This document shows positions 20,662-29,993 of a DNA stretch of 64,000 bases, in pieces. Origin of the DNA: Streptomyces sp. I6 (GTDB lineage: Bacteria; Actinomycetota; Actinomycetes; Streptomycetales; Streptomycetaceae); NCBI GenBank assembly GCA_003725745.1, contig RHDP01000001.1, positions 1,953,501 through 2,017,500 on the forward strand. Direction: 5' to 3'. The notes under the pieces are model-generated. The model saw only the letters and a list, made by a program, of their open reading frames with translations. It did no database searches and was not told where the DNA came from. The translations under genes and the position numbers were made by a program. Position 1 is the first letter of the stretch. Each line of letters starts with the position of its first letter.

Positions 20662-21746
20662 CCGCCGCTCGAGAGGGTCCCGCAGACCGCCGCTGCGGCG
20701 CGGCCGGATTGGTACGGGTCGGTCCCGGCCGGTCCCTTACCGGTCGCCCGCTGGCCCGCCAGCAGCGGCTGCATCACGGCGGCCGCGTCGGCCGAGCAGG
20801 ACATCGGGCCCGCCTGCGTGTAGCTGAACAGCAGCTCGGCCCGGTGAGCGCGCAGGTCGTCGCGGTCGAAGCGGAAGTGCAGCTGACGCCGCACGGTGAA
20901 GAGGGAGGCACCGCCCGCGGTGCGGCCGTCAGGGGAGGCGGTCGCGCCCCCTCCCGCCCCGGCGGGGCGCACCGTGTAGGCGAAGGTGTGGTCCGTGGTC
21001 ACCTCCAGTGCGTCGGGACCGGCCTCGGCGAAGGCCAGTGAGCCGCGGACCCGTACCTCCGGGGTCGCCAGCGCGACGCGGTCCGGGTCGAAGCGGACGA
21101 GCCAGCCGGTCGCCGCGTGGCGCCCGTCGTCCTCGGGTTCGTTCATCGACCGGTCGAACTGGTCCAGCTGGTCCGGGTCGAGCAGCACCCGCACCGGCCG
21201 CACGGCGCCCTGGCCGAGGACCGCGGGGTCGACGGAGGACTTCACCAGGTAGTCCTTGGCGACGGTCAGCGCGGTCATCACCTGGTCGTCCGAGAAGTTC
21301 CTGGTGTGCCGTACGGCCGGAAGGGTGACGCCGGCGGCTCCGGTGCGGAAGTCCGCCGCGGGGCTGCGGGCGTACAGACCGGCCGGGTCGCCGCCCGCCA
21401 CGGTCCCCTCGGGGGCGAGCGGGACGACGGTGCTCCGCAGCGCCTGGACGGGCTGGCCCTCGGGCGGCCGGTAGGGGTGGCGCACGCCCATGTAGAGGGC
21501 GGCACCGAAGGCCATGGCGATCAGCAGCACCAGCACCAGGAAGTGCCTGGGCCCGTTGCGCAGCCCCCATCCGGGGCGGCTGCGGACGGCCCTGGCGTGG
21601 TCCCCCATCCGCTCCTGCGCGGAGAACTCCTGGAGACGGGCAGCACGGACGAACGACTCGTCGAAGACGACGGACCGGTACTCGTCGTCGTTTCCGCCGG
21701 GGAGCCCCTCGGGTGTCCCCTCAGGTGGGTCTCCACGCCCTGCCAT
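20646..21746 (-). CDS. Single-pass membrane protein with SVVFDExFVRAA cytoplasmic motif
   Basis: 366 residues from ATG 21746 (GAAGG six bases upstream). Layout: a short cytoplasmic region with YRSVVFDESFVRAARLQEF, one membrane helix (about residues 73-92, FLVLVLLIAMAFGAALYMGV) and a 270-residue extracellular domain of ordinary composition with no family I recognise (motifs TRNFSDDQVMTALTVAKDYL, VRVLLDPDQLDQFDRSM). Two cysteines near the end may form a disulfide. The neighbour upstream (21824-22430) carries the same SVVFDExFVRAA motif before its own helix, so the two are partners or paralogues. S. coelicolor has a membrane protein near proA reported to take part in the spore-wall synthesising complex; whether this is the same one needs alignment. 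Confidence 0.75.
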   Translation of the reverse strand: MAGRGDPPEGTPEGLPGGNDDEYRSVVFDESFVRAARLQEFSAQERMGDHARAVRSRPGWGLRNGPRHFLVLVLLIAMAFGAALYMGVRHPYRPPEGQPVQALRSTVVPLAPEGTVAGGDPAGLYARSPAADFRTGAAGVTLPAVRHTRNFSDDQVMTALTVAKDYLVKSSVDPAVLGQGAVRPVRVLLDPDQLDQFDRSMNEPEDDGRHAATGWLVRFDPDRVALATPEVRVRGSLAFAEAGPDALEVTTDHTFAYTVRPAGAGGGATASPDGRTAGGASLFTVRRQLHFRFDRDDLRAHRAELLFSYTQAGPMSCSADAAAVMQPLLAGQRATGKGPAGTDPYQSGRAAAAVCGTLSSGGQPPR

Positions 21747-21823
21747 ACCTTCAGGGTAGGTCTGTGGACGTCCACGCGAACGCGGCGCCGGATGCCCGGG
21801 CGCGTTCACCGGGGCCGGCCGGG

Positions 21824-22430
21824 TCAGGGCGTGCGGGGGACCGCGGAGACGGGAGGCGCGGAGTACTCGGCCGACGCGGAGGGGCTCGCTCCACGGTCCG
21901 GGACGGTGCCTCTGACGGGCACGTCGACGCCGGTGGTGGTCGGTGTGGGCACCGGGTCCTGGCGGCCGGCCGACGCTCCCCGGTACACGGCCGTGAAGGC
22001 CAGGGCCACCATGCCGACGCCCATCACCACGGCGAGGACCCACGCGACCGGACGGTGCCAGCGGGCGGAGCCCCGGTAGGGCCGCAGCGCACCGCCGTGC
22101 GGTCCGTAGGGGTCGGCGTAGCCGTCGAGGCCGTCGGGGTCGTACGCGCCGGGGCCGCGTGCCCGGCCGTACTCGCCGGATGGGCCGCGGCCGTCGTCGA
22201 AGAACTCGTCGTCGGTGGGGCGAGACCTGACCGGGCGCGGGCCGCCTCGGCCTCGGCACGGGCCTGTGCGGCGGCGAGCAGCCGCTCCACGGCGCTCGGT
22301 TCATGGATCTCCGCCGCCCGTACGAAGTCCTCGTCGAACACCACGGAGGCGAAGTCCTGGTCCGCGCCTCCGCGGTCGTCGTCGGGCTCCCAGCCGTCCG
22401 GGAACGGCCTGCCCCCACGTCGTCCGGCAC
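21824..22430 (-). CDS. Second single-pass membrane protein with SVVFDExFVRAA motif, two frameshifts
   Basis: GTG 22430 begins MPDDVG, and one extra base in the five-C run 22412-22416 (plus strand) gives GRPFPDGWEPDDDRGG then FASVVFDEDFVRAAEIHEP. A second lost base near the four-G run 22217-22220 is needed to reach TDDEFFDDG, a proline/glycine/tyrosine linker, a membrane helix (VAWVLAVVMGVGMVALAFTAVY) and a short serine/proline-rich outer tail ending at 21824. Total about 203 residues. It lies 77 bases upstream of the related gene at 20646 on the same strand. Shared motif and order suggest a two-protein membrane unit. I do not know a function. Confidence 0.6.
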
Positions 22431-22496
22431 GTCTTCAGGGTAGACCTGGGCATGGGATTTCGTCAGGGAGTGCGGGCATCCGACCGCACCCGTCCG

Positions 22497-23780
22497 TCAC
22501 CGGGTGTGACCGTCCCCCGTCACGATGTACTTGGTCGAGGTCAGCTCGGGCAGACCCATCGGGCCGCGGGCGTGCAGCTTCTGCGTGGAGATCCCGATCT
22601 CGGCACCGAAACCGAACTGACCGCCGTCGGTGAAGCGGGTGGACGCGTTCACGGCCACCGTCGTCGAATCCACCAGCCGGGTGAAGCGCCGGGCCGCCGC
22701 CTGGGACGTGGTGACGATGGCCTCGGTGTGCCCGGAGGACCACAGGCGGATGTGCTCCACGGCCTTGTCGAGGGAGTCCACCACGGCCGCGGCGATGTCG
22801 TAGGACAGGTACTCGGTCTCCCAGTCCTCGTCCGTGGCGGGCACCACCGTGGCCTTGGAGCCTTCGGCGAGTGCGAGGGTGCGCTCGTCGGCGTGGACGG
22901 TGACGCCGGCCTCGGCGAGGGCCTGCAGGGCACGGGGCAGAAAGGCCGCGGCGATGTCCTGGTGGACCAGCAGGGTCTCCGCGGCGTTGCAGACGCTCGG
23001 CCGCTGGGCCTTGGAGTTGACCAGGATGTCGACGGCCGTGTCGAGGTCGGCCTGGGCGTCGACGTAGACATGGCAGTTGCCGGTGCCGGTCTCGATGACC
23101 GGGACGGTGGACTCCTCGACCACGGTCCGGATCAGGGAGGCCCCGCCGCGCGGGATGAGGACGTCGACGAGACCGCGGGCGCGCATCAGCTCCCTGACCG
23201 AGTCGCGGCTCTCACCGGGGACCAGCTGTACGGCGTCCGCGGGCAGCCCGGAGCCGCCGACGGCGTCCCGCACCACCCTCACCAGGGCGGTGTTCGAGGA
23301 GTACGCGGAGGAGGAGCCGCGGAGCAGCACGGCGTTGCCGGACTTCAGGCACAGCGCGGCGGCGTCCACCGTCACATTCGGCCGGGCCTCGTAGATGATG
23401 CCGACGACGCCGAGGGGAACGCGGACCTGGCGCAGGTCGATCCCGTTGGGGAGCGTCGAGCCGCGGACGACCTCGCCGACCGGGTCGGGCAGCGCGGCGA
23501 CGTGCCGGACGTCCGCGGCGATGGCCCGCACCCGCTCCGGGGTCAGGGTGAGCCTGTCGACGATGGCCTCGCCGGTGCCGGCCTCCCGGGCGCGGGCGAT
23601 GTCCTCGGCGTTGGCCTCGACGATCTCGCTGGTCCGCACCTCGAGGGCGTCGGCGATCGCCAGCAGGGCGTCGTCCTTGACCGCACGCGGAAGTGGCGCG
23701 ATGTCGGCGGCCGCGGCACGGGCCCGGTAGGCGGCCCGGGTGACCGGGGTCAGGTTGTCGTACGGCGAGAGCGAGGTCAT
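22497..23780 (-). CDS. proA: Gamma-glutamyl phosphate reductase (proline synthesis)
   Basis: NADPH-dependent reduction of gamma-glutamyl phosphate to glutamate semialdehyde, second step of proline synthesis. Aldehyde-dehydrogenase-fold protein of 427 residues from ATG 23780. Landmarks: [34 protein letters not shown], the catalytic cysteine in [15 protein letters not shown] and the conserved [19 protein letters not shown]. It is 890 bp downstream of proB with one unknown gene between, all on the same strand. Confidence 0.97.
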   Translation of the reverse strand: MTSLSPYDNLTPVTRAAYRARAAAADIAPLPRAVKDDALLAIADALEVRTSEIVEANAEDIARAREAGTGEAIVDRLTLTPERVRAIAADVRHVAALPDPVGEVVRGSTLPNGIDLRQVRVPLGVVGIIYEARPNVTVDAAALCLKSGNAVLLRGSSSAYSSNTALVRVVRDAVGGSGLPADAVQLVPGESRDSVRELMRARGLVDVLIPRGGASLIRTVVEESTVPVIETGTGNCHVYVDAQADLDTAVDILVNSKAQRPSVCNAAETLLVHQDIAAAFLPRALQALAEAGVTVHADERTLALAEGSKATVVPATDEDWETEYLSYDIAAAVVDSLDKAVEHIRLWSSGHTEAIVTTSQAAARRFTRLVDSTTVAVNASTRFTDGGQFGFGAEIGISTQKLHARGPMGLPELTSTKYIVTGDGHTR

Positions 23781-23962
23781 GCCCGCAGGGTAATGCGCAC
23801 GCTGCGGACATCCCTCACGTATTCCGCACTGCGAGACGTGACCGACCGGGCGCTGGTACGGCACGGGGCTGTCCCCCGGCGGCGGCCGGCCCGCCCCGGA
23901 CGCCGGTTCCACCGACCGGTTCCGCCGGCCGGCCCCGGGCCGGGTCCCGCCGACCGCCGTCG

Positions 23963-24529
23963 TCAGAAGGGGTGAACGCCGACGGGTGTGGCCGGGGGCG
24001 GCCCGTACCCCTCGGCGATGCGCTGGTGGTAGGTCTCGCGGTCGATGACCTCCAGACCGACGATCTCCCACGGAGGCAGCCTGGCACTGGACCGGTGCTC
24101 GCCCCACAGGCGCAGGGCGACCGCGGCGGCGTCGTGCAGGTCCCGGGCCTCTTCCCAGTAGCGGATCTCGGCGTGGTCGCCGGCGTACCGGCTGGTGAGC
24201 AGGAACGGATGGTCGTGGGCGAGTTGCTCCAGCCCGCGTCTGACCTCCTGCAGCGGCGCCTCCGCGCCCGAGACGCAGAGGGTGATGTGCCACAGCCGGG
24301 AGACGGCCCGCTCACCGGCGTGCGGCTCGGCGTCCTCGCCTGCCTGGCGTTCCCTTCGGTGGGGCCCGTCGGCCCGGGTGAGGCCGTCCCGGGCGCCGAG
24401 GTCCGCGGGCCGTTCGAGATCGGGGCCCGCGTCCACACTGCTCAGGGCGCGCTGCTCCCCAACGGACCTTCGGGCGTGGGTGGTTGCCCGTGTCCCACGG
24501 GGCGCCGCCCCTGGGCGCGCTCGTCTCAC
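23963..24529 (-). CDS. Conserved hypothetical protein between proA and proB
   Basis: The C-terminal 115 residues look like an ordered alpha/beta domain ([58 protein letters not shown]) ending in PVGVHPF. The N-terminal 70 residues are arginine-rich and of low quality, so the true start may lie inside; a GTG near 24435 is one option. No family or function is recognised. The beginning LWHITLCV resembles short ferredoxin-like folds, which is only an impression. Its place between proA and proB on the same strand suggests co-transcription, not necessarily a role in proline synthesis. Confidence 0.6.
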   Translation of the reverse strand: MRRARPGAAPRGTRATTHARRSVGEQRALSSVDAGPDLERPADLGARDGLTRADGPHRRERQAGEDAEPHAGERAVSRLWHITLCVSGAEAPLQEVRRGLEQLAHDHPFLLTSRYAGDHAEIRYWEEARDLHDAAAVALRLWGEHRSSARLPPWEIVGLEVIDRETYHQRIAEGYGPPPATPVGVHPF

Positions 24530-24671
24530 CGGCGGCCTCCTGTCGATGCGTCGTGGTGCCGAACCCCGCCTTAACCCTCTGACAAAGTTGACCAGTCCGG
24601 GGCCGGTGGTGGGGCGGTTTTGATGAAGGTCCCTGCCGGAGGGCCGGACTTTCAGCCGTTTCAGGGTGATG

Positions 24672-25799
24672 TCAGGGGTTCAGGACCACGAGGTCGTCCC
24701 TGTGTACGACCTCCCGCTCGTAGGCGGGACCGAGTTCCCTGGCGAGGTCCCGGGTGGAGCGGCCGAGGAGGAGGGGGAGTTCCCGGGAGTCGTAGTTCAC
24801 CAGGCCCCGGGCGACGGCCCGGCCCTCGGCGTCCCTCAACTCCACCGGGTCCCCGGCCGTGAACTCGCCGTCGACCGAGGCGATTCCCGCGGGCAGCAGT
24901 GACTTGCGGCCCTCCACCACCGCCCGTACGGCCCCGTCGTCGAGGGTGAGCGCGCCCTGCGGGGTGGAGGCGTGGGCGAGCCACAGCAGCCGGTCGGCTG
25001 ACCGCCGCCCGGTGTGGCGGAAGTAGGTGCCGGTGTCCCGTCCGGCGAGGGCGTCGGCGGCACGGGAGGCGGAGGTGAGGACGACCGGGACGCCGGCCGC
25101 CGCGGCGATCCGGGCCGCCTCCACCTTGGTGACCATGCCGCCGGTGCCGACTCCGGCCTTGCCTGCCGAGCCGATCTCCACGCCGGCCAGGTCGGCGGGC
25201 CCGCGGACCTCGGCGATCCGGGAGGTGCCGGGCTTGCCCGGGTCGCCGTCGTAGAGGCCGTCCACGTCGGAGAGCAGCACCAGCAGGTCGGCGCGGACGA
25301 GGTGCGCGACGAGGGCGGCGAGCCGGTCGTTGTCCCCGAAGCGGATCTCGTCCGTGGCGACGGTGTCGTTCTCGTTGACGACGGGGACGGCGCCCATGGC
25401 GAGCAGCTGGTCGAGGGTGCGGTAGGCGTTGCGGTAGTGGGCGCGGCGGCTGGTGTCGTCGGTGGTGAGGAGGACCTGCCCGACACGGACGCCGTAGCGG
25501 GCGAAGGAGGCGGTGTAGCGGGCGACCAGCAGGCCCTGGCCGACGCTGGCGGCGGCCTGCTGACGGGCCAGGTCCCTGGGCCGGCGGGCCAGCCCGAGCG
25601 GCGCGAGCCCGGCGGCGATGGCTCCGCTGGAGACGAGCACTATCTCCTTCTCACCGCCGCTGCGGACCTTGGCCAGCACGTCCACGAGGGCGTCCACCCG
25701 GTCGGCGTCGAGTCCCCCGGAGGCCGTGGTGAGTGAGGACGAGCCCACCTTCACGACGACTCTGCGTGCTTCCGTCACATACTGCCTTGCCACTGTCAC
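24672..25799 (-). CDS. proB: Glutamate 5-kinase with PUA domain
   Basis: First committed step of proline synthesis, ATP-dependent phosphorylation of glutamate, normally feedback-inhibited by proline. 375 residues from GTG 25799. Amino-acid kinase motifs: RVVVKVGSSSLT, IVLVSSGAIAAG, PVVNENDTVATDEIRFGDND and LVLLSDVDGLYDGDP; residues about 280-370 form the C-terminal PUA domain (ALTLDDGAVRAVVEGRKSLLPAGI). The PUA domain is usual in this enzyme. Confidence 0.97.
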   Translation of the reverse strand: MTVARQYVTEARRVVVKVGSSSLTTASGGLDADRVDALVDVLAKVRSGGEKEIVLVSSGAIAAGLAPLGLARRPRDLARQQAAASVGQGLLVARYTASFARYGVRVGQVLLTTDDTSRRAHYRNAYRTLDQLLAMGAVPVVNENDTVATDEIRFGDNDRLAALVAHLVRADLLVLLSDVDGLYDGDPGKPGTSRIAEVRGPADLAGVEIGSAGKAGVGTGGMVTKVEAARIAAAAGVPVVLTSASRAADALAGRDTGTYFRHTGRRSADRLLWLAHASTPQGALTLDDGAVRAVVEGRKSLLPAGIASVDGEFTAGDPVELRDAEGRAVARGLVNYDSRELPLLLGRSTRDLARELGPAYEREVVHRDDLVVLNP

Positions 25800-26002
25800 G
25801 TGGCGAATCTATGCCAGGCGCGGCTGTCGGCGCGCCTTCCTTTCGCCGGCTGGACAGGCATCCGGACGGGGCCCGAAGCGGGCGGGGCCGTTCGTCCGCG
25901 CCCCCGGGCCGCGCCGCCGCACGGCCCGTGAGCCGCCCCGCGGGGAGGCTCACAGGCCGCCTTGGGCAAGCGCCCGGCCGGCGGTTCAAGGGGGGCGGCG
26001 GT

Positions 26003-28168
26003 TCAGCGGGCGGCGGCGGCCGCCGCCCCGGCACCGTCGGTCCCGCCGGCGCCGGCGCCGTTGCCGTTGCCGTTGCCCTCGGCTTCGGCGCCCTGCCCGC
26101 CGGCGTCCGACTCCCGATCGAGTTCGCCGATGGCCTGCTCGCCGACGCGCTGCCGCACCCCGGCGTTGCGGGCCTCGGCCTTGGCCGTGAGGGCGCGCAC
26201 CGCGGCGTCGAACTGCTCGATCGACGAGGGTTCGTCCGGCCCGAGGAGGTACTTCCTCAGCTCGGCTCGCGCGCCCGCGAGGGTGTCCGCCGCCGGGTCG
26301 GCGACGGCAGCCAGCAACCGGTCCACTTCCCCGGCGCCGTTGGAGAGGACGACCGCCGCGCGGACCGCGGTGTTCTGGCGCCTGAACTCCTCCGCGCCGA
26401 GTTCCGCCGAGTCGGTCACCGCGTACGGCTTGCCGCTGGCGATGAAGTCCGAGACGACACTGGAGATGTCGGAGACCATGGCGTCGGACTCGTTGAAGCA
26501 GTCGTACAGCGCGGGCTGGAAGCCGGTGACGACGGTGTGCTCCCACCATCCGAAGGAGCGCCAGTAGGCGCCGTTCCACTCGGCCCGAAGGCTCTTGATC
26601 TCGGCCAGGCGCTCGGGGTCGGCGAGGGAGACGCGGGACTCCTCGGCCTCGTCCCCGCCGGCGCGGCCGGGCTTGGTGAGTTCGGCGAGCCGGGCCTCGA
26701 TCCGGGCCAGCGCGGCGCGGGCGGCGGCCCGTTCACCCTGCGCGGCTGCGGCCTCCCCGGCCCAGCGCGGGTCGGCGGCGCGCTCTGCGGCGGCCTTCCG
26801 CACCATCGCCGTGATCCGCTCGTGGGCGGCGAGGGCCTTCTTGTTGCGGATTCCGGTGAAGGGGTGCGGCTTGTAGATCAGGCGGACCGGGTGCTCCGCC
26901 TCGAGCAGCCGCCGGACGATGTTCTCGCCGGCGAGCAGCAGGGAGGTGTTGCCGGGGCTGTTGTCCCAGCCCTCCCAGGTGGGGGCGTAGAGGACGGTGG
27001 GGACGGGGTTCTTCGGCACACCGGTCCAGGGCTGGATGGGGGCCAGCTGCGGGCGGCCGACCTCGACGATGTCGTCGTCGCGGACGCCGACGTCGGCGAT
27101 CGCGTATCGGTCGCGGCCGGCCCGGCCCGCGGTCCACACCTCGTCGTACACCTTGGAGAAGGGGTTCACGCTGGCGAGCTTGTCGCTGTCGCCGTGGCCG
27201 ATGAAGACGTGCTTCATGGTCGGGATGCGCAGCATGTGGATGTTCTTGCCGACGTTGGCCGGGTAGAGCGCGACCCGGACCGAGTCGAACTTCATCGCCA
27301 TCAGGTGCTGGCCGCCCGGGATGCACAGCACCGGCACGGAGGTCTGGCTGAGCTTCGCCACGAGGCCCCGCTCGCGCATGACGACGATCGGCCGCCCCTC
27401 GAGCTGCTCCATGGTCTCGAGCCACATGTTGACCTGGTACGCGGAGTCCTCGGAGCCGGAGAAGTACAGCGCCACGGTGGGCTGGTACTCGCCGAGCCAC
27501 TTCTGGACGGCCTTGAGCACGGCGGGTCCGGAGGGCACCCGGCGCCTGCGGCGCAGATAGGGCACGAGTGCCGCGGTGTAGCCGAGGGCGAGGGCGATGC
27601 TCAGGGCGGTGCCCGCGTAGCCGATGGCGTGGTGCCCGGTGGCGGCCGCGACGACGACGCCCGCCATCGCCGGGATGTCGAGGTGCAGCATCTTCTGGCC
27701 GGAGCGCCGCAGCAGGGCGCGCGGCGGGGCGTCCGGGATGCGCACGGCGTGGAGGTCGACGTTGCGGGTGACGACCGGCAGGGTCCGGCGCATCCGGATC
27801 AGGGTGGTGAGGGCGCCGTGCGGGGCCTGGAGGCCGTAGAAGAGCAGGAAGAACGCGACGGCCGCGTAGAACAGCGGTTCCTCGGCGAGGCCCGCGCGGG
27901 CGAGCAGCAGGATCAGCAGCAGCTGGCGGAGCATGAAGCGGATCGGCAGACCGGCCCGGACCTTGTTGAGGCGGTTGACCAGGTAGCTGCCGCGCTGGTG
28001 CAAATACCAGTCGGCGGCGTAGGTCACGGCCGCGGCCGCCGCGAACATCCAGGTGTCCGGGATCAGCGCGGCGATCATCACGCAGGGATAGCCCAGGCCC
28101 ATCAGGACCGCGGCGGCCAGCTCTGACCTGCTGCCCACACGTGCCAGGCGAATGGCGGTCGAAATCAC
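26003..28168 (-). CDS. TagF-like (CDP-glycerol/ribitol phosphotransferase family) glycopolymer polymerase with polytopic N-terminus
   Basis: 721 residues from GTG 28168 (GGAGCAGG upstream). Residues 1-225 contain four to six membrane helices (VLMGLGYPCVMIAALIP, FYAAVAFFLLFYGLQ and others); residues about 240-650 are a TagB/TagF-like GT-B domain: VALYFSGSEDSAYQVNMW, HVFIGHGDSDKL in the place of WHGTPLK, VLYAPTWEGW, RLIYKPHP and SDAMVSDISSVVSDFIASGKP. A charged helical insertion (about 455-530) splits the domain, and the tail is GNGN/alanine-rich. The family transfers polyol-phosphate units to build teichoic acids at the inner membrane face. The neighbouring cytidylyltransferase/SDR gene suggests CDP-ribitol as donor, an inference. 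A double hairpin separates the two genes, so it probably has its own promoter. Confidence 0.8.
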   Translation of the reverse strand: MISTAIRLARVGSRSELAAAVLMGLGYPCVMIAALIPDTWMFAAAAAVTYAADWYLHQRGSYLVNRLNKVRAGLPIRFMLRQLLLILLLARAGLAEEPLFYAAVAFFLLFYGLQAPHGALTTLIRMRRTLPVVTRNVDLHAVRIPDAPPRALLRRSGQKMLHLDIPAMAGVVVAAATGHHAIGYAGTALSIALALGYTAALVPYLRRRRRVPSGPAVLKAVQKWLGEYQPTVALYFSGSEDSAYQVNMWLETMEQLEGRPIVVMRERGLVAKLSQTSVPVLCIPGGQHLMAMKFDSVRVALYPANVGKNIHMLRIPTMKHVFIGHGDSDKLASVNPFSKVYDEVWTAGRAGRDRYAIADVGVRDDDIVEVGRPQLAPIQPWTGVPKNPVPTVLYAPTWEGWDNSPGNTSLLLAGENIVRRLLEAEHPVRLIYKPHPFTGIRNKKALAAHERITAMVRKAAAERAADPRWAGEAAAAQGERAAARAALARIEARLAELTKPGRAGGDEAEESRVSLADPERLAEIKSLRAEWNGAYWRSFGWWEHTVVTGFQPALYDCFNESDAMVSDISSVVSDFIASGKPYAVTDSAELGAEEFRRQNTAVRAAVVLSNGAGEVDRLLAAVADPAADTLAGARAELRKYLLGPDEPSSIEQFDAAVRALTAKAEARNAGVRQRVGEQAIGELDRESDAGGQGAEAEGNGNGNGAGAGGTDGAGAAAAAAR

Positions 28169-28216
28169 GTAGAACCTGCTCCGAAAGTGCCGGTTGATTC
28201 ACATTGGAGGAAATTG

Positions 28217-28272
28217 TGAGGGCGGGCCCTCACGAACTCGGGCCTCTGGGGATCGCGGTGGCGATCCCAGAG
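28217..28272 (-). terminator. Tandem hairpins after the cytidylyltransferase/SDR gene
   Basis: The first hairpin pairs GGGCCTCTGG(G)GATCGC (28240-28256) with GCGATCC-CAGAGGCCC (to 28275) with one bulge; the second is GTGAGGG-CGGG-CCCTCAC (28217-28234). Both lie between the stop at 28302 and the next gene's start at 28168 on the minus strand, so they act as a terminator or partial terminator. Confidence 0.7.
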
Positions 28273-28301
28273 GCCCGAATCAGATCAGTGACGCAGGAGT
28301 A

Positions 28302-29801
28302 TTACACATCCTCCTGGCGGTCGAGTACGGACGCCAGGGCCTGCTCGAATCCGGATGCCTCGCTGGCCCCGCGGGTCGGGTCCTGCTGCCGTACGTCGAT
28401 GACATGGCCGGTCAGCTCGGAAAGCAGCACGTCCAGCGAGGTCCGGGCCACGGCCTCGGAGGACAGCAGCGAACCGGCCGGCTCCTGACCGAACGCCTTG
28501 GTGCGCATCGGCGTGGCCGTGCGCTCGGGGTTGACGCAATTCACCCGGATTCCCTCGGCCGCCCATTCGTCGGAGAGGGCCTGGGTAAGATTCACCATAG
28601 CCGCCTTGGTCGACGAGTAGAGGCTGTATTCGGCACGGCCCCGGGTGTAGCTGGAAGAGGTGTAGAGGAGCAGCTGCCCCTTGCTCTCCGCCAAGTACTT
28701 GTACGAGGCACGGGCAATCTGGACGGGCGCCAGGTAATTGACGTTCAGCGCTTCCTGAATGGTCGCGTTGTCGGTCTCGGCGAGCTTGCCGATGCGCAGC
28801 ACGCCCGCGGTGTTGATGACGTAGTCGACGCGGCCGGTCTCGGCGTACGCCTTGGAGAGGGCGTCGTCCACGTGCTCCGGGTTCTCCACATGGGTGCCGG
28901 TGGTGGAGCGGCCCAGCGCGTAGACGTGCGCTCCGTACTCCTCGGCGAGGGCGGCGATGTCGGCGCCGATGCCGTACGAGCCGCCGAAGACGACCAGGGT
29001 CCGGCCGGCCAGCAGCTCGCGGTAGGCGGCCTCGTCGGCCTGGCGGGGCGCTGCGGTGGAGGCGAGCTGGAACAGCTTGTCGGCGATGAAGACGTCGACC
29101 GGCTGCGTCACCTTCATGTTGTACTCGTCCCCCGCGACGACGTAGATCGGCACGTCGGGGAGGTACCTGAGGACGACGCTGCAGTCGTCGGTCGCCTGGA
29201 AGTTGGGGTCGCCCGCGGCGATCTCGTACGCCCGGCGGATCGTGGAGAGCTTGAACGCCTGCGGGGTCTGGCCGCGGCGCAGCCGCGAGCGGTCCGGGAC
29301 GTCGGTGATGAACTCGCCGTCCCCGCCGTGCGTACGGGTCACGATGATGGTGTCGGCGGAGGGGATGGCCACGTCCACGGCCTGGTAGCGCTCCAGGGCC
29401 CGCACACAGTCCGCGATCACTCGCTGTGACAGAAGCGGACGCACCGCGTCATGGAAGAGGACGTTGACGTCCTCTCCCTCCGCGAGACCCTCGCCGAGGG
29501 CCGCGATCGCGCGCTCGGTGGTCTCGTTCCGGGTCGCGCCGCCCTCGATCACCCGGCGCACCTTGGTCAGCCCGGCCTTGGCGATGATCTTCTCCACATC
29601 GGGCACGAAACCCGGCGCCATCAGCACGATCACATCGTCGATCGCCTCGGCCTGCTCGAAGATCGTCAGCGTGTGCTCGATGACGGCCTTGCCGGCGATC
29701 TTCAGCAGCTGCTTGGGGATCGCGAGCCCCACGCGCTGGCCGGTACCACCGGCGAGCACGACTGCGGTGGTGCGGGGCTTGGCTTCGTGCGGCACGGACA
29801 C
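28302..29801 (-). CDS. Bifunctional cytidylyltransferase / short-chain dehydrogenase (CDP-ribitol synthase type)
   Basis: About 499 residues from GTG 29801 (AGAGG seven bases upstream). Residues 10-235 are an IspD/TarI cytidylyltransferase: AVVLAGGTGQRVGLAIPKQL, VLFHDAVRPLLS, ADTIIVTRTHGG. Residues 255-490 are an SDR domain: VVFGGSYGIGADIAALAEE, NTAGVLRIG, and the YxxxK site in YSLYSSTKAA. Such fusions (for example Haemophilus Bcs1) reduce ribulose-5-phosphate and activate ribitol-5-phosphate to CDP-ribitol; separate TarI and TarJ do this in Staphylococcus. With the TagF-like gene downstream and a glycosyltransferase upstream it points to ribitol-phosphate-containing wall polymer. IspD (isoprenoid) function alone is less likely because of the fused SDR and the context. 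Confidence 0.85.
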   Translation of the reverse strand: MSVPHEAKPRTTAVVLAGGTGQRVGLAIPKQLLKIAGKAVIEHTLTIFEQAEAIDDVIVLMAPGFVPDVEKIIAKAGLTKVRRVIEGGATRNETTERAIAALGEGLAEGEDVNVLFHDAVRPLLSQRVIADCVRALERYQAVDVAIPSADTIIVTRTHGGDGEFITDVPDRSRLRRGQTPQAFKLSTIRRAYEIAAGDPNFQATDDCSVVLRYLPDVPIYVVAGDEYNMKVTQPVDVFIADKLFQLASTAAPRQADEAAYRELLAGRTLVVFGGSYGIGADIAALAEEYGAHVYALGRSTTGTHVENPEHVDDALSKAYAETGRVDYVINTAGVLRIGKLAETDNATIQEALNVNYLAPVQIARASYKYLAESKGQLLLYTSSSYTRGRAEYSLYSSTKAAMVNLTQALSDEWAAEGIRVNCVNPERTATPMRTKAFGQEPAGSLLSSEAVARTSLDVLLSELTGHVIDVRQQDPTRGASEASGFEQALASVLDRQEDV

Positions 29802-29993
29802 AGACGGACCTCTACCTTGCGATGAACTGGGGACGGTGTGATGGTCGCACTCTGCGTGACCGTCCCGCAAGGCACTCCTCAAGGACTCCACACCGCCCGG
29901 AAACCGCGTGTTCACCCCGTGGTCAGGGAGGTTGGCCAGGACGAACCGGCCGAAGAGGTGACTGATACCACAGGCCAAGGCTGTGGCGCAGGG

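Noticed and set aside
28302-29801. IspD of the isoprenoid pathway
   Set aside because: The cytidylyltransferase half resembles IspD, but the fused SDR domain and teichoic-acid neighbours fit a CDP-ribitol enzyme better.
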